Below are positions 12,153-21,291 of a stretch of 64,000 nt of DNA, in pieces. The position numbers and the translations under genes were made by a program. The stretch spans positions 12,852,251-12,916,250 of the forward strand of contig NC_135554.1 in NCBI RefSeq assembly GCF_964340395.1, given 5' to 3'. This DNA is from Glandiceps talaboti. Its lineage: Eukaryota > Hemichordata > Enteropneusta > Spengelidae. Each line of letters opens with the position of its first letter. Within the stretch, counting starts at the first letter, position 1. The notes below the pieces were generated by a model. The model was not told where the DNA came from. It saw only the letters and a program-made list of their open reading frames with translations, and made no database searches.

Positions 12153-12479
12153 TTAACCTCTTTTCGTCGAATGATGGGCGGTAGCCCTATTCTTTTGATA
12201 TAAATCAACTTGTCTACTTGATGTAATGTTGCCACAATCGCCAAATAGAATATTGATTAAGCTTTTAGGAGGAGTTTCCTGGAGCCTAACATACACGACG
12301 CCAAAAAGTGTTGCAACACGCATATCAATTCCCTTAGGAACAGGAAAGAAAGCAGTCAAAAATTCAAAAAACCCGCGACTGACCTTATTATTTGGGGAAA
12401 GCGTGCCAATTGGTGATAGGGAAAAATATTGCCGGGTAGAGTTCGCGATTTCTCCATAGCAATATACACGGGGCTGCAA
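12153..12479 (-). CDS. Unrecognised reading frame conserved in both arms (arm A copy)
   Basis: This is a 108-codon minus-strand frame. Its last 55 residues (from MRVATLFGVVYVRLQETPP to HHSTKRG and stop) are nearly the same in arm B at 62,899-63,081. The two copies differ at about eight nucleotide sites over the last 45 codons, half of them silent, which is not clear evidence of selection. I recognise no domain. The upstream half lies in a dispersed repeat that also occurs at 2,990-3,383 in broken form. It may be a terminal exon of a divergently transcribed neighbour of the lectin gene, or a transposon remnant. Confidence 0.3.
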   Translation of the reverse strand: MQPRVYCYGEIANSTRQYFSLSPIGTLSPNNKVSRGFFEFLTAFFPVPKGIDMRVATLFGVVYVRLQETPPKSLINILFGDCGNITSSRQVDLYQKNRATAHHSTKRG

Positions 12480-12784
12480 TTGTAGGGATATGATAATATG
12501 TATTAGTATCTACACATATAATTTAACCCCCATGTGCTATTTCTAAGAACATAATAAACGTCATTGTGTAGCTAGTGGTAGCTGTAGCTATAGCCGACGT
12601 AATGTTCAATTGCTGTTGAGGCTGATAGGCAATGTATTCTGACAGCCCTATAATGAGGGTCTGATAATAATCGCTAGAAAACAAACATGATATAGTGCTG
12701 GTATTATTCAGTTATTACGGTTCCTTTTAGGAATTCTCGGAAATATTTACACACGTTTTAGGTGTCGAAATATTACTAGACTAA

Positions 12785-13150
12785 GTCGTGAAATTGTAAT
12801 TATTGTGTTTTGTTTCAGACGTGACGTTGTTTATAAAGTTCGCCAAAAACCGGGGTAGAGAAATGAATGTCTTTTATTGCAATAGCTCACGTGGGTGTCA
12901 AGACAATAATATTTTATGTTTGGAGATGTCATTCAAGTTAATGTTTAGTGTCATTTGTTTCATTTCATTATGTATGACATATTGTTATCTTAGGAAGCTC
13001 AACTCCTATGTGCGACTTATTGTAATTTAAGTATTGTAACGACGTCGCAGGTTTGGGTGACTTGACTTTTGACCGTAGAGCGTGAGCATGTCTCGTGGCT
13101 CTGGCTTTGGAGTGAGGCTCAGGGCTTTGACAAATAAAATATATGTCCCA
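12785..13150 (+). repeat. Repeat flanking the lectin gene, upstream copy (arm A)
   Basis: This matches 19,650-20,065 in the same orientation: GTAATTACTGTGTTT, GGAGATGTCATTCAAGTT, GACATATTGTTATCTT, TATTGTAATTTAA, GTCGCAGGTTTG and a final TTTGA(C/T)AAATAAA, which contains a poly(A) signal. A copy thus lies on each side of the lectin gene. It could be the 3' end of a lost upstream tandem gene copy, or a dispersed element. An open frame (12,803-13,030, hydrophobic FSVICFISLCMTYCYL) is kept with a 3-residue in-frame indel in arm B (62,223-62,426). Confidence 0.65.
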
Positions 13151-13900
13151 GTTATTCCAGAAACATCGTCTCTATGCAGTTTATCCATTTACTACAATAC
13201 TAGCTGATCTCAAGTTTTGATAATATTGTGGCTTGTCTTAACATCCCCTAAAACGGTGACGCATATTATTTTGTTTTAACACTACGTTTTGGAGGCAATA
13301 TTAGCAATTAAAACACGAGAGTGTACGTGATTAATACTAACCCGTGTTTGCAAATAATCCAATGCAATTGTAATATTGAATGACACTACTACAATAGTAA
13401 CTACGTCTTCCCTAAATGTTGCCCTATCGTATCGTAATTGTTTCAATGTGTGGACATTTACAGAGATGCACTCAAACGTAAAACATGCGCACCCAGTCAG
13501 AAGAAAGCAGAGTCGATAAGTCAGCAAACTTCTACTTTCTTGTACACGTCTAAAATTATATAAATATTGTACATAAATATAGAAACCAACACTAGAATTC
13601 TATCAACATCTATGCAAACGCCTTAAGCTTCGATCTAGACTATTTGACAAGCATGTAAAAGCGAGGTTAATATCATAAGCTTTAGCATCATTTTTAGTGT
13701 ACCAAATATCAGTGGAGGATTATTTTCATGTCAACCGCCATAGATATCGCGGATATCGAAGGTAGCCTTACTTTTAATTTTTTTTAAAGAATTGTGTCAA
13801 ATTGAAAATCCGAATAAGAAGAACTACTGCAGCGTTCATAATCAAATTATAATCAAGTTCCGGTTTCTGTAAAAGAAATATCTTATTTATATATTGTCAA
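13151..13900. other. 5' flank of lectin copy A
   Basis: Conserved with arm B (about 61,380-62,100), with no gene inside. A polypyrimidine-rich tract and AG (TTTTTTTAAATTACAG, ending at about 13,918) stand just before the start codon. Arm B has an AG at the same place. This suggests an acceptor for a 5' untranslated exon lying further upstream. I could not define a promoter. Confidence 0.45.
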
Positions 13901-13930
13901 TTTTTTTTAAATTACAGACACTGCTGACTG

Positions 13931-14036
13931 ATGGCGAAAATTGTTATATTATTAGTAATGCTATGCTATGCCTACTCTGTTTATGTCATTCAGGCATCGG
14001 TTGCCATGGTTTCAGTAGAAGACACAATATTCAATG
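13931..14036 (+). CDS. Lectin copy A, exon 1 (signal peptide)
   Basis: 106 bp, 35 codons plus one base (phase 1). It encodes a hydrophobic signal peptide, MAKIVILLVMLCYAYSVYV. The start is chosen because this ATG opens the signal peptide and is conserved in arm B. The donor AATG|GTATTT is weak. Confidence 0.8.
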
Positions 14037-14499
14037 GTATTTTCAGCATATTATATTAACTTATTTACTACCATACTATATTTACTTTCCATAAGGCAAG
14101 ATTATATTGTGTGTGTTGTGTGTGCACGCGCGCGCGCGTGTCTGTGTGTGCGTGTGTGTGTGAGTGAGTCTTTCTGTCTGCATTCATGTTTCTCTGACAG
14201 TCTGTCAGTGAACATTATACGAGATAGCGAAACAGTCAAGTCAGTCCGATAGATGGAAAGACAGACTGACAGACAGACAGATAGGCAGACAGACTCTTAA
14301 TATAGCCTACCCTAATGATGGGCATCGGTTGGCATTTATATATTGTCATATTTATATTCTGTGGATTTCCCTCAAGCTGGGATAAAGGTTGATTTTCTTC
14401 TTGGCTGGAAGATCAATATTTCTCCCCCCAAAAATACAAAAAGCCTTCACGAGGCAACATAGTTCAAGAATTAATTAACTGTCCTTATTCATTTCACAG
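14037..14499. other. Intron 1 of lectin copy A
   Basis: It carries a TG/CG-rich microsatellite (14,108-14,165) and a GACA-rich tract (14,258-14,292). The acceptor is ATTTCACAG. Arm B's intron 1 carries related but longer TGTA and TCTG tracts. Confidence 0.7.
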
Positions 14500-15162
14500 A
14501 AAACCCAACTAAAGAGAATTCGATTCACGGCAGATTGCCACAAAAGGATTATCATATCAAGAAGCGAATGGAAAGACAAACAGATCCCGAGTTAACCGTA
14601 CTTGTTGTCATAGGCATGCACGTATTTACTAATGCTCTCGGTGACGCTTTGTATGGTCCGATTACTGGAACATATCCAACTAAAGATGTGGATGAAATGG
14701 CAAACGGAGCTCTACTCGGAGTCAGTCCACAGAACGAGTTACAAATAAAAGAATCTCTGTCGACACCCCAATGGTCTATTATAGTGAATAGTTGTTGCAT
14801 TATATCAGCCATGGAGTATAATGGTAAGATATATGGTGTTGACGACAACAATATGCTAATCATTCGAGACACCCTTTACAGTGATTGGTCAGGGCCTGTA
14901 CTAAATAGTGGGTTTATTAGAAAGTTGGCCATTATTGCCCCAGAAGTACTATTTGCAATGCCTGTAAATGGTGACCATTTTTTGTATTCTGCAAACACAC
15001 TCCCTTTTCTACCATGGCAACGAACAAGTATGCGAATAGGACCAATCCAAGATATTGACTTTGCTACAAATGGCAATTTGTATATGACAGATTTTGCATC
15101 GTCGATATGCTCGTTTCATTGGCCAAGTGAGATTGAAGTAGTAAGTGAAAATGAAAACACAG
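14500..15162 (+). CDS. Lectin copy A, exon 2 (propeller-like domain)
   Basis: 663 bp, entered in phase 1 and left in phase 1 at ACAG|GTGAGT. After a basic stretch (KKRMERQ, an RxxR-type site) it encodes about 190 residues with repeating blocks: LLGVSPQNELQIKESLSTP..W, IYGVDDNNMLIIRDTLYSDW, AMPVNGDHFLYSANTLPFLPW and then DIDFATNGNLYMTD. This spacing of about 45 residues resembles tachylectin/tectonin-type beta-propeller blades. The family call is an inference from pattern only. Confidence 0.75.
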
Positions 15163-15651
15163 GTGAGTGGTTACACAATTTGTTTTCGAAAAGAACCAAT
15201 GTATGTCAATTTAAATCTTCATAACGATGAAAGGTGTCAGTGATAGAGATTTAACGAGCTAACCGTTTCATAAAATGACCACTTCTTTTCCGAACATAAA
15301 GTTACTGTAGATACGCTTTAATCTTTCTGTCAAAAACTGACAAAGTTTCGATTTTCTTTTTTCAAAGCGTTTTAAATAACCCCCTAATTCACTAAATAAC
15401 CGACCCAACTGCGTTTTCGGTACAATCATTTAGTATCTGAATATGTCATGTTGTAACAGATCAATATGTATATGTGCGCCTACAATTTACACAATAATTA
15501 TAATGTCTTGTTCCGCTTCTATCTAGAACGCATTCTCTGTGTTACGAGACAATAACTTGGCTCTTACTAAACAAACTAGTTACCTCTCGTGTTGGTAAAA
15601 CAGAACACATCATTATATTATAATACATGGATAACAAGATTTCCATTTCAG

Positions 15652-15893
15652 AGTGGATCCACTTCGAATCGTCATACTACTGGTTCAGTCAAAATAGTTT
15701 AACAACGTGGCGTGATGCTCGTCGATTCTGTGACAGCATGGATTCTTTTCTAGCTGTGCCCAATGGTAATATAGAAAATTCCTTCCTAGCAGAGGCGGCA
15801 TACAACCGCTCATTTGGAACTATTGCTGATGCATATTATCGTCCAGATACACAAAAGACTATGACATGGTTCCTGGGCTGTACTGATATAGAG
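15652..15893 (+). CDS. Lectin copy A, exon 3 (C-type lectin domain, first half)
   Basis: 242 bp, acceptor TTTCCATTTCAG, donor GAG|GTGCCA, leaving phase 0. It encodes WIHFESSYYWFS, TTWRDARRFCDSMDSFLAV and TWFLGCTDIE. This is the typical start of a C-type lectin fold (Y-x-F, W..A..FC, WIGL-like WFLG). Confidence 0.85.
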
Positions 15894-16045
15894 GTGCCAA
15901 AACGACTTTATTATATTACTTTTCGCAAACGAGAGTCCATTTTGTATTGTCTATAAGCGTTTTCCCAAACAATTACATTCAATGTATATAGATGTGATTA
16001 CTTGCTTGTTATACACGTATACCTGCAATCACTATGACATGTGTG

Positions 16046-16172
16046 CATGAATACATACATACATACATACATACATACATACATACATACATACATACAT
16101 ACATACATACATGAATACATACATACATACATACATACATACATACATACATACATACATACATACATACAT
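16046..16172. repeat. (TACA)n microsatellite in intron 3
   Basis: A near-pure tetranucleotide tract with one TGAA interruption. Arm B has the matching tract at 54,795-54,930, so it predates the duplication. The MYVC-type frames here are artefacts. Confidence 0.9.
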
Positions 16173-16229
16173 GCATGCATGCATGACTTGCGGACAAACT
16201 GATAGATAATCAATACTTTGTTTATGTAT

Positions 16230-16283
16230 TTGTGTGTGTGTCTGTGTGTGTGTGTGTGTGTTTGTTTGTTTGTTTGTTTGTTT
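16230..16283. repeat. (TG)n and (TTTG)n tract before exon 4
   Basis: A TG run then TTTG units end at the exon 4 acceptor (TTTTATAAAG). The tract supplies the polypyrimidine region, so its length could affect splicing. Arm B has a longer AAAC tract on its reverse strand (54,603-54,745). Confidence 0.85.
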
Positions 16284-16290
16284 TATAAAG

Positions 16291-16483
16291 GTTGAAGGTA
16301 GTTGGTCTTGTCAAGGTGACCAAGAATACTTTCTTTATTGGAATCTTTATGAATCTGATGATGAACATGAGATGGATAATTGTGCTGCGTACTTCTTCAT
16401 CGAAGAAGATTTTATAACGACTGTATTTAAAGAGCATTGTGGACTACCTACAGCGTTCATTTGTGAGAAGCCTTTTGTTTCAG
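16291..16483 (+). CDS. Lectin copy A, exon 4 (C-type lectin domain, second half)
   Basis: 193 bp, phase 0 in, phase 1 out (TCAG|GTTCGT). It encodes VEGSWSCQGD, YWNLYESDD, MDNCAAYFF and EHCGLPTAFICEKPF. The EPN sugar-specificity position reads ESD here and EPD in copy B. The WND calcium motif is absent in both. The two late disulphide cysteines are present. Confidence 0.85.
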
Positions 16484-16708
16484 GTTCGTCCATTCATGTA
16501 TTCGAAATCAATTAAAACAGTGTATAGTAAAACTCACTGTCAGACTAAAAGATAAATATTTAAAGATGGACTATGGGTGAGAGTTGGGCTTTGGTTTTGA
16601 TCGTAATTAATCGACCAACGTATTTCCTTTACTTAAAAAAACACAGGTGGAACACATTACTTAATATTTTTACAACAGTTGTGTGTATCTGGTATATATT
16701 TCTAGCAT

Positions 16709-16709
<1 letters not shown>

Positions 16710-16791
<82 letters not shown>

Positions 16792-16792
16792 C
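16710..16792. repeat. (TA)n microsatellite
   Basis: Pure TA dinucleotide tract in intron 4 of copy A, on one side of a 67-bp conserved block and a hairpin. Confidence 0.95.
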
Positions 16793-16850
16793 TCGGTGAG
16801 TATCAATCTACTAATAAGACAATGCTCTATACCGCAGTGGCAGAGCGCAA

Positions 16851-16989
16851 TAGTTTTGGTAGTACTGGAACTCTTTCTTGGTAGTAACTCGGAGTTTCAC
16901 GCATTGAGCGATCATCAGACAACTGTCTGATGATCGCGCAATGCGTGAACCTCCGAGTTACAACCAAGAAAGAGTTCCAGTACTACCAA

Positions 16990-16994
<5 letters not shown>
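16851..16994. mobile_element. Hairpin element between two TA tracts
   Basis: TAGTTTTGGTAGTACTGG at the left pairs with CCAGTACTACCAAAACTA at the right. The stem is about 70 bp with few mismatches, closing in a tiny loop near 16,920 (GACAACTGTC). It is absent from arm B, which keeps only the neighbouring 67-bp block (CGGTGAGTATCAATCT..CAGTGGCAGAGCG). This fits a foldback MITE inserted in AT-rich DNA of arm A. Confidence 0.8.

Positions 16995-17078
<84 letters not shown>
16995..17078. repeat. (TA)n microsatellite
   Basis: Pure TA tract on the right of the hairpin element. Confidence 0.95.
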
Positions 17079-17079
<1 letters not shown>

Positions 17080-17808
17080 CAGTATTAAGCAAGATACAAA
17101 AGTCTAGAGCTGTTATGTAGTGTTTCAAGCTGTTGTGACCATCAGATGACTAATGGTACAGTTCTATTCAAAATTCCATTTCACTTGATATGGATGACAA
17201 AGTGAAGTTCGTCAATGTATATATATATATTCATCACATAAATACGTGCATATCTTCTACTGTGTGACGTCAAACAGGGGGTGATTTCAGAGCATATCAC
17301 CCCTGTTCTACCGATCTATTTTTTCTCCGTACTGTTTGACTGGTTCTGCCAATCCTATGATATGTGCGCTACGATCAAGTTTATCGTAATAATTATGTGC
17401 TTTTAAAACGTAAATGCATACATTGTGTTACATATATCCTTGGATGGCATGAGTTTGATACGTATAAGTACTTTTATTTTTATTTGATACATTTTATTCT
17501 ATTTAAAAATCGCGTAGATTATCGATGTAGCAGCCGGCAATCTTACTTGTAATACTTCCGATTTTCCGTCCAGCTCAGATCTCTGAACTTACACAACCCG
17601 AGAAAATATTATTAAAATGACGGCACAAAAGTCGTATTCAGACAATTCTACTAACGTTTTAAACTAAATTCGATATTACATGCATAGTCATCAGTCGCCA
17701 TTTTTTAATACACGATGAAGAATATAGTGCGATGAAATGATGCAGTATTCGTAAAATACGATTTATAATTTTAGAAAAATACAGGGAAATACTTAGTTAT
17801 TTGATAAA
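17079..17808. other. Arm A-only part of intron 4
   Basis: Arm B lacks this segment, having only a TA tract at the corresponding place. No gene or clear terminal repeat was seen. Confidence 0.5.
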
Positions 17809-17965
17809 TATATAATTCCATGAAATCCATGTTATTTTTACGTCATAATGCTCCTCGTATGATTCCACGGACTACCGGCTACCGGCTACCGGCACGAATT
17901 TGTATTAGTCCGCGGAATCATACTCAGAGCATTATGACGTAAAACTAACATTGATTTCATGGGAT

Positions 17966-17972
<7 letters not shown>
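17809..17972. mobile_element. MITE with about 68-bp TIRs
   Basis: The left end ATTCCATGAAATCCATGTTA..ACGTCATAATGCTC..TATGATTCC pairs with the right end GGAATCATA..GAGCATTATGACGTAAAA..GATTTCATGGGATTAT. Three copies of ACCGGCT lie in the loop. Another TA tract follows at once. Not found in arm B. Confidence 0.75.

Positions 17973-17973
<1 letters not shown>

Positions 17974-18040
<67 letters not shown>
17974..18040. repeat. (TA)n microsatellite
   Basis: Pure TA tract bordering the MITE in intron 4 of copy A. Confidence 0.95.
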
Positions 18041-18042
<2 letters not shown>

Positions 18043-18572
18043 GAGTGTTTTGATATCGGCACTTTGATATTAGTACTGACATTCCTGACAGCTCAGTACA
18101 GCTGTCGTATCTCGTATTAGTGAGGTATTACTTTATGTTTTGCATAACATGTCTTGAAAGTGTTATCTGATAAACCAATATATTGTTTGCAGCTATCGTC
18201 CGTCTTGACATTAGCCTTCTATAAGACGTTACAAAATCCGTTATGCAAACCACAAACAATATATTTGACATATACTGGGTTGCTCTATCTATTGAATCTG
18301 TAATACATAAGATGCGAAACAGTTGTGAAAGGTCTCCTTTATTCATACAGTAATTGTATTTGCATATGCATGGTTATTCCATTCTTCTCTACCTATGCCC
18401 AAGGGTTAGACTGTAATGACGTCATCGGTCCGTGCTTACTGGCCTCCCCTAATTAGATCGCACCCTCAACAGCTGATCTGTCAGTCAACCCAAGGGTGTA
18501 TTGTTAAATTTACACAACAGGATCAGTTATATTGTGTATATATCATAATCACGATCTTGCATTTGTTTAACG

Positions 18573-19221
18573 ATTCAGTAGATGGGATGGTTTCAGATGT
18601 AACCAAAGAATTGATGACGTCACCTATATTTTCGTTGGAAGGAACTTCGTCAACGAAAGAATCTGATACAGTGGATGGGATGCGAACAGATGTAACCAAG
18701 CAAATGATGACGTCATCGAAATTTCCGTTCGAAAGAACTTCTTCAACAAAAGAATCTGATTCAGTGGATGGAGTGGGATTAGATGTAACCAAGCAATTGA
18801 TGACATCACCTCAATTTTTGTTCGAAGGAACTTCTTCAACGAAAGAATCTGATCACGAAATCGCTACTGACACCAGAATCCATCAACTTGGCTGAATTCC
18901 CAACGACAGCCGTGGCATACAATGAGTTACTAACACTACTCTCAGAGTCACTACCGTTTCGTTCCGTCAATTCATCTGACGTCACATCCACTTCAGTCGA
19001 CAAAGCGGATATGATAACAAGAAGAGATTCCAGTCCTGATATGTCTGCTATGTCGAAGACAAAATCAATGCAAATGTCTTTGACGATGAGGGACTCTAGG
19101 AAGAAGTCGACTACAATTTCCAATCAACGGTTTATGATATGGAAGAAGTATGGCAAGTTGCATCCTTTTGACATGAAAATGAAGCTATGGGAATGTAACC
19201 ATAACGATGTCACTAGATATG
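18573..19221 (+). pseudogene. Lectin copy A, exon 5 (repeat stalk, frameshifted)
   Basis: 649 bp. It starts with three 93-bp tandem repeats encoding 31-residue units of the form SVDGMxxDVTKxLMTSPxF, xxEGTSSTKESD (arm B has two). An 11-bp deletion after ACACCAG at about 18,876 then shifts the frame into TGA at 18,893-18,895. The rest is still open in the original frame (EFPTTAVAYNE.. to ..NHNDVTRY). The length is fully explained relative to arm B: plus 93, plus 3, minus 11. The donor GTGGGT is kept. Confidence 0.85.
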
Positions 19222-19371
19222 GTGGGTATACGTATTCAATAAGGTTACTGTAAAATTATAGGTACCTGATTACGTTCAATTCATTGTGTCTAATTGATTC
19301 ACATATTAACAGTGACATTTGATTCACAAATTTCGATTTTAACGTTTGAATTTTTGTTATCAATGTTATAG

Positions 19372-19484
19372 ATATTGGAATGATTCTACTTGGAGTATCC
19401 TCTCAGCTCGTGCCACTGATAATTGGTGTAACTATCATGGTTTTATTCAACAACGGTAACATTGCTAGAAATAGACAACAATAG
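19372..19484 (+). pseudogene. Lectin copy A, exon 6 (transmembrane helix and tail)
   Basis: 113 bp after acceptor ATGTTATAG. It encodes IGMILLGVSSQLVPLIIGVT and then IMVLF, a single hydrophobic helix, and the short tail NNGNIARNRQQ before TAG. It differs from copy B at only two residues, but the upstream frameshift leaves it out of frame. A poly(A) signal (AATAAA, about 19,580) follows. Confidence 0.8.
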
Positions 19485-19649
19485 AACAAATGTCATTTTT
19501 ACATCAACTTAGTAGGCTGTATGAACAGTATTTCAAACTTTTGACTTTGACTTGTGATAAATACATTTCTGTGCTATAATAAACCTCATAATGAAGTTGC
19601 TTTCTTTTCGGTGTTTACTGCTTTGTATTGTATTAAGAAACTGAAATGT

Positions 19650-20065
19650 TATCACGAATTTGTAATTACTGTGTTTGGCTTCAGCCTGACTTTACACATG
19701 TCGCCAAACACCTAGTTAAAGAACTGAATATATGTTAAAGTAATGACCCACATGGGGGTCAAGACATTAGGAACTATTATCGTATGTCTGGAGATGTCAT
19801 TCAAGTTGAAGTTTAGCGTTCTTTTGCTTTACTAGTATTTCCATGACGCTCACAACTATATACGACATATTGTTATCTTTGGAAGCTCATCTCGTATGCT
19901 TGACGTATTGTAATTTAATTATTGTAATGACCATATTGTCGCAGGTTTGAGACTTAGGGTTTTGACTGCCGAACGGTGAGCATCTCGCCTGGCCCTAGCT
20001 TTAAATTTGGAGTAAGACCGTGAGGCCGGACTCGGGCTTTGATAAATAAAGTCTATGTTCCAACT
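19650..20065 (+). repeat. Repeat flanking the lectin gene, downstream copy (arm A)
   Basis: Diverged direct copy of 12,785-13,150, ending in TTTGATAAATAAAG. The open frame of the upstream copy is broken here. Confidence 0.65.
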
Positions 20066-20109
20066 ATACAACATACATTGTCTCATATGCAGTTCATCGT
20101 ACAAGTCTA

Positions 20110-20935
20110 GCTGATCTAAGTTTTTATGATAATGTATTGTACTCCCCGATAAAAGTTTTCAGGCTGTTAATATGATGTCCTGTGTACTTAACGTTATAAT
20201 CTACGAAGAGCACAGTTGTTCTTTTCGTCAACATTTTGTTGACACTGCGTCTCTTGCAGTTTTAAAAGCTGCTTGAAAAAAAGGATTTGAATATTTTCAA
20301 AGTATTCACATAAGTATATAATAGGAAAAAATGAAAATCATTTAAACAAGGGATGTATTTTAAAATTAATCGATTAAATAAGAATCTTCAGGGTAGAGGT
20401 TCTGTATACGTCAATTATCATTGCCTTTTTGTATTTCTACAGTCAATTGCAGTAGTTTACTGGCCTTTAAACCAGATACCATGACTGTTGTAGCTTATCT
20501 ACAGACTGTAGAATAAAGTAATATTATTGGAGATTTTGTCCCCCTTTTTCTCATTTCTCACTTTAACGTAATAAATGCCAGACAGATTGCTGTAGACTAC
20601 CTCCAGGGTAGTAAATATATCGCTTTAAGAAACATTATCATTTGTGATTAAATTAGTGTATGCGAACATTCCTGTAGGCCAAACCATTTAGTTGATATTA
20701 ACACAAAGTGTACTATTTGTTTTATAGATGTGTTCTATTTTTGCTGAAGTCTGTAAATCAAAGAATATAATTATGTACAAATATTATAAAATGTCAGCTT
20801 TAAATGTATGACTGTGTGGCCTCAGTTCTTATCATCCCCATAAAATATTTTATTTGTTGTTACACAGTCCCGGTTTCATGTCATGTTTTGCCCCACTCTC
20901 TCCCATTCCTCTTTGATCTCAAAAGCTATCATAAA
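20110..20935. other. Arm A sequence without a recognised feature
   Basis: It matches arm B (about 51,320-52,060) along its length with point differences and small indels. No coding motif was seen. Confidence 0.5.
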
Positions 20936-20939
20936 GGAA

Positions 20940-21285
20940 AATGTGCATCAACATAATAATGGTCCACCGCCTCACTCATTGATCACCTTGATACCGGCTG
21001 ATACATAAGGGTGCCACCAACTTCTGCCACTTTACTTCTGCCCCACGTAAGGCCCATTTCCTTTAACATAGTCACCACTATCCATTGCCCTGTAGTCTTT
21101 GGTTTACCATGTTTGCGTTTCCCAGGTGGTATCCATCTAGGTGCTACTTTTAGGCCATTCGTGGGACATACTAAGGACATTTCCGAGCCATCCAATCAAG
21201 ACCTGACATGTGCCTTTGGGTTTCTTTGGATATGTTGTTGCAGCCGGTCTTCAGGTAGACATTTTCATTTGGGATTTTATATGGC
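20940..21285 (-). pseudogene. C-terminal remnant of an RTE-like LINE (arm A)
   Basis: The minus-strand frame contains RWIPPGKRKHGKPKTTGQW, MLKEMGLTWGRSKVAE and GGTLMYQPVSR. This is the PGKRxRGRPKTTW..MGxTW tail found at the end of RTE-type LINE proteins, with stops and lost length. Arm B carries the same remnant at 50,902-51,240, so the insertion predates the duplication. It abuts another retroelement remnant on the opposite strand. Confidence 0.7.
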
Positions 21286-21291
21286 CAGTAG

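Larger units (their letters stand above)
13931..19484 (+). pseudogene. Propeller-like/C-type lectin membrane protein gene, copy A (damaged)
   Basis: Six-exon counterpart of the intact gene in arm B. Exons 1-4 are open: a signal peptide (MAKIVILLVMLCYAYS), the propeller-like domain, and a C-type lectin domain split after LGCTDIE. Three changes set it apart. The exon 1 donor is GTATTT where B has GTGAGT. The exon 5 acceptor AG is CG (18,571-18,572), although an AG six bases further on (18,577-18,578) would keep the frame. An 11-bp deletion near 18,876 shifts the frame to a TGA at 18,893. If spliced, it would give about 506-508 residues without the transmembrane helix, so a secreted form is possible. 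The open frame beyond the stop (18,891-19,221) and exon 6 remain well preserved. Pseudogene is the cautious call. Confidence 0.8.

Noticed and set aside
14552-15076. Antisense frames over lectin exon 2 (also at 60,094-60,522)
   Set aside because: They are shadows of the real exon, and neither shows a domain of its own.
18523-19123. Antisense frames across the stalk repeats
   Set aside because: The 93-bp periodicity keeps the reverse frames open; the splice borders and the membrane exon lie on the plus strand.
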